A DNA stretch of 36,246 nucleotides from an uncultured Candidatus Marinamargulisbacteria bacterium (GTDB lineage Bacteria; Margulisbacteria; Marinamargulisbacteria; UBA817; CACECR01). The notes below the pieces were generated by a model that ran no database searches, was not told where the DNA came from, and saw nothing but the letters and a program-made list of their open reading frames with translations. This document shows, piece after piece, positions 8,637 to 18,081 of the stretch. The stretch lies in the NCBI GenBank assembly GCA_902558105.1, contig CACECR010000009.1, positions 1-36,246 on the forward strand, read 5' to 3'. Numbering within the stretch: position 1 is the first letter of the stretch; each line of letters starts with the position of its first letter. Position numbers and translations under genes: made by a program.

Positions 8637-9395
8637 TTAAATTGAGTGCTCTTTTTTGATTAATACGATAATACTTGGACTTAGATTCATAAAAGATATC
8701 GTAGATTGTAAAAATTTATCAATCTTAATCATTATTTTTAATGGTAATAGTTTCTTTATGATAGGATGTCTTAAAAAATTGGTATTTTTAGTACAAATAC
8801 ATTTAAAACCGTTTTCTTTTAAATCGTTTATGATTTGTTTTGGATGAAAATTGATGAACGTATCCCCGAGTTTATGAGGTGCTTTTGTAAATGGATTAAA
8901 ACTTGAACGACCGATAATGAATCGTAAAATCGTTAAAAAGTTACGTTTATTCGGAATTTCAAGTATCGCATGACCATTTGGAGTTAAAATTCGATTGAGT
9001 TGTTTGAAAAATACTTTGGGTCTATTTAAATGATGGAGTGTTCGTATACTTAGTGCAATTGTACATGAAGTGTCATCAATAGGTAGTTCGTACATATTTC
9101 CTTGAATAAATGTTGTGTTTTCTGTGTTTTTTAATTCTTTTTCAGCTTGATCTAGCAAATGCTGTGCGTAATCACATAAAATTTGTGAGTCCGTGTACGG
9201 TTGATAGCTTGGAAAAAGTCGACCAAACCCACAACCTATATCAATTATCTTATGTCTGTTTTGGCATTTATTTATAAGTTTGCTTACTGTGTATTGCTCA
9301 CACTCATTTTCGTACGATCTATCCACTTTTATCCAATAGTCCGTCTTGTAATCATATCCCGCATAGTTACATATTTCTTCAGTATTTTTGTCCAT
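8637..9395 (-). CDS. class I SAM-dependent methyltransferase
   Basis: 252 residues with a Methyltransf_11-type fold: motif I IIDIGCGFGRLFPSY (about 50-64), an acidic end of strand 2 (ILCDYAQ), motif at FIQGNMYELPIDDTSCTIA, and the post-motif IRTLHHLNRPKVFFKQLNRI followed by HAILEIPNKRN. Substrate is unknown; ubiquinone/menaquinone-type and small-molecule methylases share these motifs, and nothing nearby points to a pathway. On the minus strand TATACT (9407-9402) ends 6 nt before the ATG with only a run of A between, and there is no Shine-Dalgarno, so the mRNA may be leaderless. It stands alone between dnaA and the divergent mnmG. Confidence 0.8.
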   Translation of the reverse strand: MDKNTEEICNYAGYDYKTDYWIKVDRSYENECEQYTVSKLINKCQNRHKIIDIGCGFGRLFPSYQPYTDSQILCDYAQHLLDQAEKELKNTENTTFIQGNMYELPIDDTSCTIALSIRTLHHLNRPKVFFKQLNRILTPNGHAILEIPNKRNFLTILRFIIGRSSFNPFTKAPHKLGDTFINFHPKQIINDLKENGFKCICTKNTNFLRHPIIKKLLPLKIMIKIDKFLQSTISFMNLSPSIIVLIKKEHSI

Positions 9396-9443
9396 TTTTT
9401 TAGTATAGCGTTAATTTCACTTTATGAATAGTTTCCTTTGAAC

Positions 9444-9472
9444 TTGTTTGCTTTGCCTACCTTTAGTATAAT
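9444..9472 (+). promoter_or_regulatory. mnmG promoter
   Basis: TTGTTT (9444-9449), 17-bp spacer, TATAAT (9467-9472). A start of transcription near 9479 would leave a 15-nt leader before the ATG at 9494, without a Shine-Dalgarno. Confidence 0.6.
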
Positions 9473-9493
9473 TACGCTCTAAAGTATTTTTTT

Positions 9494-11344
9494 ATGAGTT
9501 TAGTTAAAATGAATTCTTTTGATGTTATTGTTATCGGTTCTGGTCACGCTGGTTGTGAGGCGGCGTTATCGTCCGCTCGTATGGGGTGTTGCACAGCCAT
9601 GATTACTTTAAATGCACAGTCCATCGGTACTATGCCGTGTAATCCAGCCATTGGTGGCTCGGCTAAAGGTCAAATTGTTGGTGAGATTGATGCTTTAGGA
9701 GGCTCTATGGGATGGGTGGCTGATCAAACATTTATTCAAATGAAGGTATTAAATCGATCTAGGGGCCCTTCTGTTCAATGTTACAGAGCTCAGTCGGATA
9801 AGGATGCTTATTCTGATTTAATGCAACAAATTGTAAATGATCAAACTAATTTAACGATTATCGAAAATGAAGTTACAGGATTATTGTTTAATAACGATCG
9901 TACTGAAATTCTTGGTGTCTCTACATTAGAGTCACGATATTATGCATCGAAAGTGGTTATTACTTCAGGTACTTTTATGAAAGGAAAAATCTATACGGGT
10001 CTTTCTTCATCAGATGCTGGTCGAATGGGCGAGGGGGTTTCAACTACTTTGTCAGACTCTTTACGCGATTTAGGGCTAATATTAGGTCGTTTAAAGACAG
10101 GGACCCCTCCACGATTGGATCCAGACTCTATTGATTATTCGAAAATGTCGATACAAGAGGGTGATAATGAATTTTTACGTTTTTCTTTTAAAACAGAGCG
10201 TCATGAACGTTATACACAACAATTACCTTGTTATTTAACCTATACAACTCCTGAAACTCATCAAATCATTCGAGATAATTTAGACGAATCTCCGATGTAC
10301 TCAGGATTAATTGATGGAAAGGGACCTCGATATTGTCCTTCAATTGAAGATAAAGTTGTTCGTTTTCCTCAAAAAGACTCTCATCAAATTTTCATGGAGC
10401 CTGAAACACGAGATACTGTTCAGGTTTATGCACAAGGTTTAAATACCTCGTTACCTGCGTCTGTTCAAGACTTATTTTTAAAAACTATTCCTGGATTAGA
10501 AAATGTTAAAGTTCGTCAATATGGGTATGCGGTTGAATATGATTATGTCCTTCCTAATCAGCTTCGGCATACCTTAGAGTTGAAAGATTGTAAGGGCCTA
10601 TACTTGGCTGGACAAATCTGTGGGACATCAGGTTACGAAGAAGCGGCTGGTCAGGGGCTAGTGGCTGGTATTAATGCGGCGTTATCGTTTTCGAAGAGAA
10701 ACCCTTTTATCCTAAGACGTGATGAAAGTTATATTGGTACGATGATTGACGATCTTTGTACTAAAAATGTGATTCAAGAACCCTATCGAATGTTATCTTC
10801 TCGTTCGGAGTATAGACTTCTTTTAAGACAAGATAATGCCTTATCGCGTTTATCTGATTATGCTTATTCATTTGGTTTGATATCTGATTCCGAGATTAAC
10901 GATATTAGGCAGTTTAATCAATCTATTAATTCCACGATCTTATTTTTTACAAAGCAAGTAATATCAGATGATGTCGTTAACGCCTTTTCTTTATCTAAAA
11001 AGGTGACGATTAAGCAGTTTGTGTCACGTCCTGAAATTACAACCAATTTATTGCTTAATTTAGAGCCTTTTTCTTCGCTTGATTATGATGTTTTGTCACG
11101 TGCGATGGTGATGATTAAGTATGAAGGATATATTGCTAAACAAGAAAGAGAAATTCAAAAAATACGTAAAGCAGATCATAAAATTATTCCTAAATCAATT
11201 GATTATAATGTGATTCATGGGTTAAGATCGGAGAGTCGGGATTTATTTATCAAAGAAAAACCACATTCCTTTGGTGATGCTCGTCGAATAGCTGGTATTA
11301 ATCCAGCAGATATTTCTGTATTAATGGCGTATGTAAATTCATGA
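9494..11344 (+). CDS. mnmG: tRNA uridine-5-carboxymethylaminomethyl modification enzyme MnmG (GidA)
   Basis: FAD-dependent enzyme that works with MnmE to modify U34 of several tRNAs. The 616-residue protein has the dinucleotide motif [21 protein letters not shown] near the N-terminus (about 11-31), the family signatures [22 protein letters not shown] and [21 protein letters not shown] (both shown as seen, about 21 residues each, split at AKGQ and TSGY), and a C-terminal [18 protein letters not shown] end as in other MnmG. Two starts are possible, ATG 9494 and ATG 9509; the second lies four residues before the first beta-strand and neither has a Shine-Dalgarno. It overlaps rsmG by 4 bp (ATGA). 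Confidence 0.97.
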   Translation: MSLVKMNSFDVIVIGSGHAGCEAALSSARMGCCTAMITLNAQSIGTMPCNPAIGGSAKGQIVGEIDALGGSMGWVADQTFIQMKVLNRSRGPSVQCYRAQSDKDAYSDLMQQIVNDQTNLTIIENEVTGLLFNNDRTEILGVSTLESRYYASKVVITSGTFMKGKIYTGLSSSDAGRMGEGVSTTLSDSLRDLGLILGRLKTGTPPRLDPDSIDYSKMSIQEGDNEFLRFSFKTERHERYTQQLPCYLTYTTPETHQIIRDNLDESPMYSGLIDGKGPRYCPSIEDKVVRFPQKDSHQIFMEPETRDTVQVYAQGLNTSLPASVQDLFLKTIPGLENVKVRQYGYAVEYDYVLPNQLRHTLELKDCKGLYLAGQICGTSGYEEAAGQGLVAGINAALSFSKRNPFILRRDESYIGTMIDDLCTKNVIQEPYRMLSSRSEYRLLLRQDNALSRLSDYAYSFGLISDSEINDIRQFNQSINSTILFFTKQVISDDVVNAFSLSKKVTIKQFVSRPEITTNLLLNLEPFSSLDYDVLSRAMVMIKYEGYIAKQEREIQKIRKADHKIIPKSIDYNVIHGLRSESRDLFIKEKPHSFGDARRIAGINPADISVLMAYVNS

Positions 11345-11892
11345 GGACTCTTGATTTAATTGACCGGTATGTAAATGTACTTAAAGAATATAATGAGACC
11401 ACGAATATTTATTCGAAAAAAGCCTATGATAAACTTGATTTTCATATTCAAGATAGTTTGAAGTTAGCCGAGATTATTGGTGATGATCATTTATTGGTCT
11501 ATGATTTTGGTTCAGGGTCTGGTTTGCCTTCAATACCTCATGCAATTGCTAACCCCTCAAATTCTGTATTAGCTTTTGAGTCCAAGTCTCGAAAAACACG
11601 TTTTTTGTCACATGCTGCTGACGTTTTGGGTTTAGAGAACTATCAAGTAGAAACGGTTAATATTGTGGAGTATGGTCGTCAATTGGTTGAGGCTCCAGAT
11701 ATTATTACTGCTAAGGCGTTTACTCCCTATGAGTCTATACATACCTATACAAAAGGGTTTGTCCGAAAAGGTACAGTATTATATATCCCAATTAGTGCTA
11801 TTCAATATTCGGTATATTCTCAGTTAGAACTAGAGTGTGAGTTGCTTAGTTTTCCTGACGAGGGTTTTTTCTACATAAAGCATATATATTAG
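11341..11892 (+). CDS. rsmG: 16S rRNA (guanine-N7)-methyltransferase RsmG (GidB)
   Basis: Methylates the N7 of G527 (E. coli numbering) in 16S rRNA. The SAM motif is [16 protein letters not shown] (about 58-73), preceded by the substrate-side [12 protein letters not shown], and followed by [12 protein letters not shown]. At 183 residues it is shorter than the usual 205-240, missing some C-terminal sequence, and the usual MKG near the end of the fold is YIP. Its start overlaps the mnmG stop, the classic gidA-gidB pair. It ends a single base before the stop of parB on the other strand, so no separate terminator fits between them. Confidence 0.93.
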   Translation: MRTLDLIDRYVNVLKEYNETTNIYSKKAYDKLDFHIQDSLKLAEIIGDDHLLVYDFGSGSGLPSIPHAIANPSNSVLAFESKSRKTRFLSHAADVLGLENYQVETVNIVEYGRQLVEAPDIITAKAFTPYESIHTYTKGFVRKGTVLYIPISAIQYSVYSQLELECELLSFPDEGFFYIKHIY

Positions 11893-11893
11893 C

Positions 11894-12718
11894 CTATGGC
11901 ATCAATACTCTAAGTAGTAAGTCTAGTTCCTCTTCGCTTTTATAGTTTAATGTAATTTTACCCTTAGATTTTGTTCCAGTGACTTTTGCATTTGTTTGAA
12001 AACGTTTCGTTAGTCTATGTTGAAGTTCATTAATTTCTGGACTTAGTTTAACTGTCTTTTTTTCTGCCTTCTTTTGTTCTGTTTGTCTGACGTTGAGTCT
12101 TTGGTTGATTATTTGATCGCATAACCTAAGTTGTTCCTCCTCATTAGGAATACCGACTAATATTTTGGCATGACCTTCAGATAATTTCTTATTTTTTAAT
12201 AGCTCTTTGATTGAATCTGGTAACTTTAGTAATCTTAGGCTATTTGTAACGCTTGATCTTTTTCGTTTAACGATGTTAGCGATATCATCATGAGTAAATT
12301 GAAATTCTTTCAACATTTTATGATAACTTTCTGCAATCTCAATAGGATTTAGATCTTCTCTTTCTAAGTTTTCAATTAAGGCCATCTTAATGGAATCTGA
12401 ATCAGAGATGTTTTTAATGATGACATCAATTTTTTCTAAACCAGCTAAAATACTGGCTCTTAATCGTCGTTCTCCTGCTATTATTTCATAGTAATCATCC
12501 CTTTCTCTTACTATGATGGGTTGGGTTAAACCATGCTCTTTGATTGATTCGCTTAACGTTTGAATACTTTCTTCATTGAATTTTTGTCTGGGTTGAAAGG
12601 GATTCTTTTTTATGGATTGTATTTTGACGGTATCAAATCTATTACCCGTTTCGCTTATTATGTTTCTTGGGATTAAGGCTTCTAATCCTTTACCTAATCT
12701 ATTTTCGTTAATTGACAC
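11894..12718 (-). CDS. parB: chromosome-partitioning protein ParB (Spo0J)
   Basis: CTPase clamp that loads at parS and spreads. The 274-residue protein has the N-terminal GLEALIP tag for ParA contact, the ParB/Srx domain with PFQPRQKF, EIIAGERRLRAS (CTP-binding GERR) and ALIENLEREDLNPIEIA, then a helix-turn-helix region (HDDIANIVKRKRSSVTNSLRLLKLP) and a C-terminal dimerisation part with a KSKGKITLNYKSEEELD strand. The start lies inside parA (11-bp overlap), so translation is coupled. Two parS-like palindromes lie upstream of parA. Confidence 0.97.
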   Translation of the reverse strand: MSINENRLGKGLEALIPRNIISETGNRFDTVKIQSIKKNPFQPRQKFNEESIQTLSESIKEHGLTQPIIVRERDDYYEIIAGERRLRASILAGLEKIDVIIKNISDSDSIKMALIENLEREDLNPIEIAESYHKMLKEFQFTHDDIANIVKRKRSSVTNSLRLLKLPDSIKELLKNKKLSEGHAKILVGIPNEEEQLRLCDQIINQRLNVRQTEQKKAEKKTVKLSPEINELQHRLTKRFQTNAKVTGTKSKGKITLNYKSEEELDLLLRVLMP

Positions 12719-13484
12719 GTTTTATTGTCTCCTTTGCTAGTTTTAAATATGATATTGATCCTTTACATTCCGGTTTGTATAGTGCAATAGGTAGTCCATG
12801 GCTTGGCGCTTCAGCTAGTCGGATATTTCTCGGAATCATTGTATCAAAAACAAGTGAATCGAAATAATTTTTGATATTTTCGATTACAGATCTATTAAGT
12901 GATGTTCTAATATCAACCATGGTTAATACGATTCCGGCAATTTTTAGTTTAGGATTTAAACCCTTTTGTATAAGTCTTAATGTATTGATAAGTTGTGATA
13001 TGCCTTCTAGGGCAAAATATTCACATTGTACTGGAACTATTGTTTGATTAGAAGCTGTTAATGCATTAATTGTTAGTAGTCCAAGTGATGGTGCGCAATC
13101 GATGATGATGTAATCGTAATACTCTTTTAGTTTTCCTAATTTTTGTTTAAGGATAAATTCACGTTGTGATTTGTCTACTAATTCAACTTCCGCTGCCGCT
13201 AAATCTGTTGAAGAGGGTAGTATGTCTAGATTTTTAAAGGCGGTTGGGTATAATACCTCTTTGTATTCTGCGTTGTTAATGACTAAGTCATAAACTGATT
13301 GGGATAATCTTTCTTTTTTTATTCCAATTGCGGATGTTGCATTTGATTGTGGATCAAAATCCACAAGTAGTACCTTATTATTAAGTTCTGATAAATAGGA
13401 TGCTAGATTTACAGCTGTTGTTGTTTTTCCAACGCCACCTTTTTGATTAACAATGGATAATACAATACCTTTTTTCATTGGCAT
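12708..13484 (-). CDS. parA: chromosome-partitioning ATPase ParA (Soj)
   Basis: Walker-type ATPase that moves ParB-parS complexes and in several species also controls DnaA. The 258-residue protein starts with VLSIVNQKGGVGKTTTAVNLA, which holds the deviant Walker A with signature lysine (KGGVGKTT), then the switch I region LLVDFDPQSNAT, and Walker B YDYIIIDCAPSLGLL. The Shine-Dalgarno AAAGGA precedes the first ATG (13484) at proper distance. A second ATG lies two codons on (MPM). The first parS lies 21 bp upstream in the leader, which suggests ParB-mediated autoregulation. Confidence 0.97.
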   Translation of the reverse strand: MPMKKGIVLSIVNQKGGVGKTTTAVNLASYLSELNNKVLLVDFDPQSNATSAIGIKKERLSQSVYDLVINNAEYKEVLYPTAFKNLDILPSSTDLAAAEVELVDKSQREFILKQKLGKLKEYYDYIIIDCAPSLGLLTINALTASNQTIVPVQCEYFALEGISQLINTLRLIQKGLNPKLKIAGIVLTMVDIRTSLNRSVIENIKNYFDSLVFDTMIPRNIRLAEAPSHGLPIALYKPECKGSISYLKLAKETIKRVN

Positions 13485-13504
13485 AATTCCTTTATATTGA
13501 TCAA

Positions 13505-13520
13505 TGTTCCATGTGGAACA
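13505..13520. promoter_or_regulatory. parS-like site 1
   Basis: TGTTCCATGTGGAACA is a 16-bp palindrome except for one central base pair. The consensus parS is TGTTTCACGTGAAACA; here three positions differ (C for T in the left arm, T for C in the centre, G for A in the right arm), and the arms stay complementary. It lies just upstream of parA. Confidence 0.85.
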
Positions 13521-13571
13521 TTTTGTTTTTATGAATATATTTATATACTACTGATTTTTTTTCTTTAAATC

Positions 13572-13590
13572 AATTGGTAATTTGCCAATT
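13572..13590. repeat. imperfect 19-bp palindrome between the parS sites
   Basis: AATTGGTAATTTGCCAATT reads nearly the same on both strands, with one mismatched pair at symmetric positions. It sits midway between the two parS-like sites in the parA promoter region. It could be an operator for ParA or another repressor. There is no following T-run on the minus strand, so a terminator for the 81-residue gene is less likely. Confidence 0.45.
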
Positions 13591-13612
13591 TGTACAAGTT
13601 TGGTTAAAAAAA

Positions 13613-13628
13613 AGTTCCACGTGGAACT
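13613..13628. promoter_or_regulatory. parS-like site 2 (perfect palindrome)
   Basis: AGTTCCACGTGGAACT is a perfect 16-bp palindrome with the parS core CACGTG and arms GTTC/GAAC. The last two bases (13627-13628) belong to the stop codon of the small minus-strand gene. Together with the site 93 bp away it makes the likely ParB loading centre near oriC. Confidence 0.88.
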
Positions 13629-13872
13629 ATTTAAATAAGGTGACTTGAGTTTGTTTTTCGATTTTTTGAATTGTTTTTGTGAACTTCTCACCTGAAAAAC
13701 AGTTGATGGTTTTTTTATGATTGGTGTCTATAATATATTGTTTGTTGTTTATCTTTTGTAATACTGAGAATTTTATATCTTCTTTATGGCCACCTTTGTA
13801 ATCTATGGAGAGTCCTTGCTGTTCAATCCATTTTAAAAATCTTTCTAAATTTAATTTTTTGAAGTTTTTCAT
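13627..13872 (-). CDS. small hypothetical protein, weakly HicA-like
   Basis: 81 residues, basic, with a good Shine-Dalgarno (AAGGGG) before ATG at 13872. The sequence holds FLKWIEQQGLSIDYKGGHKEDI and then a beta-rich middle (VLQKINNKQYIIDTNHKK) and a helical end. The order helix, GGH-type loop, strands, helix recalls HicA toxins, where a conserved GSH or GGH histidine is catalytic, but the usual H-P-x-G-R after it is missing and no HicB-like partner lies nearby. The function remains unknown. The stop codon overlaps parS site 2. Confidence 0.6.
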   Translation of the reverse strand: MKNFKKLNLERFLKWIEQQGLSIDYKGGHKEDIKFSVLQKINNKQYIIDTNHKKTINCFSGEKFTKTIQKIEKQTQVTLFK

Positions 13873-14035
13873 ATTAATCCCCTTTATATTTTCATTTATA
13901 GTTATATCGTATCGACTTCTATGAAAATTTCACTTTTTTGATATGTCTTTTTTTGACAAAGTGTAATCTAATGTTAGTTTCTATTTTTTTATAAAATAAA
14001 TTGATAAGAAAAAATGTTTAGAAAAAGTTCTTGTG

Positions 14036-14044
14036 TGGTATAAT
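14036..14044 (+). promoter_or_regulatory. extended -10 promoter of clpC
   Basis: TGGTATAAT is a full TATAAT with the TG extension. A poor -35 (TTTAGA, 14017-14022) lies 16 bp upstream. The leader to the ATG at 14081 is about 30 nt and holds AAGGGG. Confidence 0.6.
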
Positions 14045-14080
14045 AAGTATTACATTCATATCAATATAATAAGGGGAACT

Positions 14081-16603
14081 ATGTTTTCACGTTTTACAGA
14101 AAAAGCCATACAATCCATTATGTTAGCCCAGGAGGAGGCTAAACGATTTCATCATAATTATGTGGGGACAGAGCACATTCTTTTAGGTTTGATAGGTGAA
14201 CCAGATAGTATTATATGTAAAGTTTTAGATGATATTGGAGTTTCGGCGGATCACATACGCAACGTCTTAGAAGATCGTTTGGAATATGGTGGTCTTGAGG
14301 TTGATACGACTAATATTCCATTTACACAACAGGCAAAACAGGTGCTTTCTTCAGCATGGGATGAAGCCAGAAAATTAGGGCATAACTATGTAAACGTTGA
14401 ACATTTATTTTTATCATTATTTCGTGATTCGAGTAATATTGCCGCTAAGGTTTTAACAGAATCTGGTTTAGATCCTATACGTTTTAAAGATACATTATTT
14501 TCATCTTTAGGTAGTAAAGGTGAGGAAGCTAAGACTGTTGTTAACTCAGTTCCTACTCCTACATTAGATTTATATGGTAGAGATTTAACCTGGTTAGCTA
14601 AGGATTCTAAATTAGATCCAGTAATTGGTAGATTTGAAGAAATCGAGCGTATTATACAAATACTTTCTCGACGAACAAAAAATAACCCTGTATTAAATGG
14701 TGAGCCAGGTGTTGGTAAGACAGCGGTTGTTGAAGGGTTGGCTCAAAAAATAGTGTCAAAAGATGTACCTGACAAGCTTTTAGGTAAACGAGTAATTACC
14801 TTAGATTTAGGTTTATTAGTTGCTGGGACAAAATATAGAGGTGAGTTTGAAGATCGTGTAAAAAAAATAATGGAAGAGGTTCGTAAAGCCAAGAATGTTA
14901 TCTTATTTATTGATGAGCTTCATACCATTATTGGAACCGGTGGTTCTGAAGGTAGTTTAGATGCAGCAAATTTATTTAAGCCTGCACTTGCTCGTGGAGA
15001 GTTGCAATGTATTGGTGCTACTACATTAGATGAATATCGCAAGCATATTGAAGGTGATGGAGCTTTAGAACGTCGCTTTCAGGCTGTATTAGTTGAGCAA
15101 CCCTCTGATTCTGAAACATTAGATATATTGAAGGGTATTAAGGGTCGTTACGAAGAGTTTCATGGTGTTGATATTACAGAAGAGGCATTATCTGAAGCCG
15201 TAAAGCTTTCTACGCGTTTTATAACAGATAGGCAATTACCAGACAAAGCAGTTGATGTAATTGATGAGGCGGCATCAAAAGTAATGCTTCGTGTGTCTTC
15301 TGTATCTAGTGATTTGAAGAAGTTAATGTCTGAAAACCAGGCTTTATTAAAGGAGCTATCATTAGCTGAAAATAATAAAGATGCTTCTTTGATACAACTG
15401 TTAAAGAATAAACAATCTGCTATACAAATAAAGCTTGATTCTTTTCCTAGTGATGAGTTGTCTAAAGCTCGAAATATTGTTGATGCACAAGCTGTTACAG
15501 AAGTGGTGGCGATGTGGACAGGTATTCCAATTACGAAGGTTTCAGAAGAGGAGTCTCACAAATTATTACAAATTGAAGATGAGCTACATAAGAAGATTAT
15601 TGGGCAGAATGAAGCTGTTTTAGCTGTAGCTAGAGCTATTAAACGTGCTAAAGTTGGACTGAAAGATCCTAAACGTCCAACGGGATCGTTTTTATTCTTA
15701 GGGCCTACAGGTGTAGGTAAGTCGGAGATGGCCAAGACTCTTGCTGAGTATTTGTTTGGTGATAAAGATGCCCTAATTAGAATTGATATGACGGAGTATA
15801 TGGAGAAGCATTCATTATCAAGATTAATTGGAGCGCCTCCAGGATATGTTGGCTATAATGAAGGTGGTCAATTAACAGAGCCAATTCGTAGGAAACCATA
15901 TTCGATTGTATTATTTGATGAACTTGAAAAGGCATCGCCTGAAGTGATTAATATTTTACTTCAGATTTTAGATGATGGTCGGTTAACTGATTCAAATGGT
16001 CGTGTTGTTGATTTTAAAAATACAATTGTTGTAATGACGTCAAACGTGGGGGCTAAGTTTATCGAAAAAGAGACTTCGTTTGGTTTCTCTACTTCTGATG
16101 ATAAGGAAGAAGCTGATTACAAAAGTATGAAGTCTAAGTTGCAAGATGAGTTAAGAGAAAACTTTAAGCCTGAGTTTTTAAATCGTATTGATGATATTGT
16201 GATTTTTAAAACATTACCTAAAGAGGTGATTCGTCAGATTGTTGAGATTATGCTTGAAGAGGTTTATGAGAGACTTCTTGAAAAAGAGATTAAAATTAAA
16301 GCTGACGATAAAGTGAAAGATTATTTAGTTGAAAATGGATATAACCAGCGTCAGGGTGCTCGTCCACTTCGTCGTGCTATTCAGGAATTATTTGAAGACA
16401 AGTTAGCGGATGTATTACTTAAAAAGAACCTTAGAGCCGGTTTATCCGTTAGTGCTACTATCAAAAATGATGATGTGAGCTTTACAGTTCGTACAGTGAA
16501 AAAAAAACTAAGCATTGAGTCTATGGTTACAGAGGAGTCTCCATCAATTTCTGCTGGTGATATGCCAAATCAGGCACAGTCTGTGGAGTTACGTCTGAGT
16601 TGA
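14081..16603 (+). CDS. clpC: ATP-dependent Clp protease ATP-binding subunit ClpC
   Basis: Hsp100 unfoldase that feeds ClpP. The start at 14081 ([20 protein letters not shown]) is chosen because it has AAGGGG upstream and matches family N-termini; an ATG-like start at 14033 lies inside the promoter. The 840-residue protein has two Clp_N repeats (1-145), AAA+ 1 with [13 protein letters not shown] and [13 protein letters not shown], a short M-domain, AAA+ 2 with [14 protein letters not shown] and [12 protein letters not shown], and the C-terminal [10 protein letters not shown] domain. The UVR motif of many ClpC is not clear in the M-domain, and a Ser/Gln-rich tail of about 35 residues extends the C-terminus. 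The stop overlaps the radA start. Confidence 0.95.
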   Translation: MFSRFTEKAIQSIMLAQEEAKRFHHNYVGTEHILLGLIGEPDSIICKVLDDIGVSADHIRNVLEDRLEYGGLEVDTTNIPFTQQAKQVLSSAWDEARKLGHNYVNVEHLFLSLFRDSSNIAAKVLTESGLDPIRFKDTLFSSLGSKGEEAKTVVNSVPTPTLDLYGRDLTWLAKDSKLDPVIGRFEEIERIIQILSRRTKNNPVLNGEPGVGKTAVVEGLAQKIVSKDVPDKLLGKRVITLDLGLLVAGTKYRGEFEDRVKKIMEEVRKAKNVILFIDELHTIIGTGGSEGSLDAANLFKPALARGELQCIGATTLDEYRKHIEGDGALERRFQAVLVEQPSDSETLDILKGIKGRYEEFHGVDITEEALSEAVKLSTRFITDRQLPDKAVDVIDEAASKVMLRVSSVSSDLKKLMSENQALLKELSLAENNKDASLIQLLKNKQSAIQIKLDSFPSDELSKARNIVDAQAVTEVVAMWTGIPITKVSEEESHKLLQIEDELHKKIIGQNEAVLAVARAIKRAKVGLKDPKRPTGSFLFLGPTGVGKSEMAKTLAEYLFGDKDALIRIDMTEYMEKHSLSRLIGAPPGYVGYNEGGQLTEPIRRKPYSIVLFDELEKASPEVINILLQILDDGRLTDSNGRVVDFKNTIVVMTSNVGAKFIEKETSFGFSTSDDKEEADYKSMKSKLQDELRENFKPEFLNRIDDIVIFKTLPKEVIRQIVEIMLEEVYERLLEKEIKIKADDKVKDYLVENGYNQRQGARPLRRAIQELFEDKLADVLLKKNLRAGLSVSATIKNDDVSFTVRTVKKKLSIESMVTEESPSISAGDMPNQAQSVELRLS

Positions 16604-17970
16604 AATCAAAGGTAAAGACTGTTTTTGTATGTTCGTCGTGTGGGGCATCGTTTCCAGCTTGGAGTGGTCAATGTGGATCTTGTCTTGAGTGGAACACGTT
16701 ATCTGAGCAGAAATCTGATGTTGTAAAGCCATCTGTCTATACATCTGATGGTGCCCCAAAAAAGCCAGTTTCTTTATTAGATATTTCTATTCAAGATGAT
16801 GTCGTGATGCCAACTACAATACCAGAGTTTGATCGTGTACTTGGGGGTGGATTAACTGTGGGTTCTGTTAATTTAATTGGTGGAGAACCAGGTATTGGCA
16901 AATCCACGCTAGCTTTACAAGTGTTGCAGTATTTTTCATTACAAAATCGTAAGGTGCTTTATGTAACGGCCGAAGAGTCTGAAAAACAATTGTATCTTAG
17001 AGCAAATCGCTTGGGTAAATCTGGGTCCTCATTACACGTGTATGCACAAACGGATATATCTGCCATTATATCTGTAATTAAAGAGATGAAACCAGATTGT
17101 GTGATATTAGATTCGATTCAGGTTGTGTATCATGCGGATGTTTCCGGAGCTCCAGGTACAATGTCTCAGGTTAGACACTGTGCTACAGAGTTTATACGAA
17201 CCATTAAAGAAAATGGGTTGACTGGCTTAATTATTGGTCATATTACAAAAGATGGGTCGATCGCAGGCCCAAAAGTATTAGAGCATTTAGTGGATGTTAT
17301 ACTCTATTTTGAGGGAGAGAGACACTTGAATTATCGTTTGTTGAGATGCTTTAAAAATCGTTTTGCGGCATCGTATGAAGTAGGGTTGTTTACTATGGAG
17401 GAAGCAGGATTAGTTTCGGCCGATGTGAACTCTAGTTTGTTTTTAGATGATGTCACGTTGTCGTCTCCTGGTTCTGTTATTGTTCCAGTCATGGAAGGTA
17501 GTCGAGTTTTGTTAGTTGAGCTTCAGGCATTGGTTGTTCATTCGGGTTACGGAATGGGTAAGCGGACTTTTCAAGGAGTAGATACTAATCGAGCGACGTT
17601 AATGATTGCCGCTATGGACAAAGTTTTAGAGCTAAAATTATTCACTAAAGATATTTTTCTTAATGTAATTGGAGGTCTTAAGATTAATGAGACGTGTTTA
17701 GATTTAGCGATTATTGTGTCTATTATGTCATCTTTGTACATGGCTCCATTAAAACGTAAGATTGGTGTTATTGGTGAGGTTGGTTTAACTGGAGAGGTGC
17801 GTGCTGTGTCTCATGTAGCCCAGAGAGTGAAAGAGCTTGAGAATATGGGATTTGATGAATGTATATTGCCCATGAAAACCAAAGCGACGTTTCCTAAGGG
17901 TGCGTCCATTAAGCCTATTTATGTTGAAACAGTGTTAGATGTTATTCGTGAGCTTTTCCCCTCTAATTAA
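16600..17970 (+). CDS. radA: DNA repair protein RadA (Sms)
   Basis: RecA-like helicase for branch migration in recombination. The 456-residue protein starts at TTG (overlapping the clpC stop as TTGA). It has a zinc finger with C11, C14, C25 and C28 (VFVCSSCGASFPAWSGQCGSC), a Walker A at GGEPGIGKSTLALQ, a Walker B-like VILDSIQVV, and a C-terminal Lon-like domain (LTGEVRAVSHVAQRVKEL). The RadA motif KNRFG is KNRFA here (K252-A256), although that glycine is nearly invariant. The clpC-radA pairing is also known in Bacillus-type genomes. Confidence 0.94.
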   Translation: MKSKVKTVFVCSSCGASFPAWSGQCGSCLEWNTLSEQKSDVVKPSVYTSDGAPKKPVSLLDISIQDDVVMPTTIPEFDRVLGGGLTVGSVNLIGGEPGIGKSTLALQVLQYFSLQNRKVLYVTAEESEKQLYLRANRLGKSGSSLHVYAQTDISAIISVIKEMKPDCVILDSIQVVYHADVSGAPGTMSQVRHCATEFIRTIKENGLTGLIIGHITKDGSIAGPKVLEHLVDVILYFEGERHLNYRLLRCFKNRFAASYEVGLFTMEEAGLVSADVNSSLFLDDVTLSSPGSVIVPVMEGSRVLLVELQALVVHSGYGMGKRTFQGVDTNRATLMIAAMDKVLELKLFTKDIFLNVIGGLKINETCLDLAIIVSIMSSLYMAPLKRKIGVIGEVGLTGEVRAVSHVAQRVKELENMGFDECILPMKTKATFPKGASIKPIYVETVLDVIRELFPSN

Positions 17971-17985
17971 TGAGGCTAGCTGAGC

Positions 17986-18081
17986 TTGACGTTTTATACT
18001 GAAAATGATACTGTTTTTCTTATTGTAATCTTAGGTTAGCCTTCACGTTAACCCGAAACTAATTTATTCAAGGAGGAATAA
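17986..18081 (+). promoter_or_regulatory. rpsB promoter and leader
   Basis: TTGACG (17986-17991) with a 17-bp spacer ends at a weak -10 (TACTGT, 18009-18014). The leader holds a small inverted repeat GGTTA (18034-18038) / TAACC (18049-18053) and a strong Shine-Dalgarno AAGGAGG. A S2-leader function is possible but the hairpin is only five pairs. Confidence 0.45.

Noticed and set aside
14033-14080. Longer clpC with start at 14033
   Set aside because: It would place the start in the promoter -10 region; the ATG at 14081 has AAGGGG and the family N-terminus.
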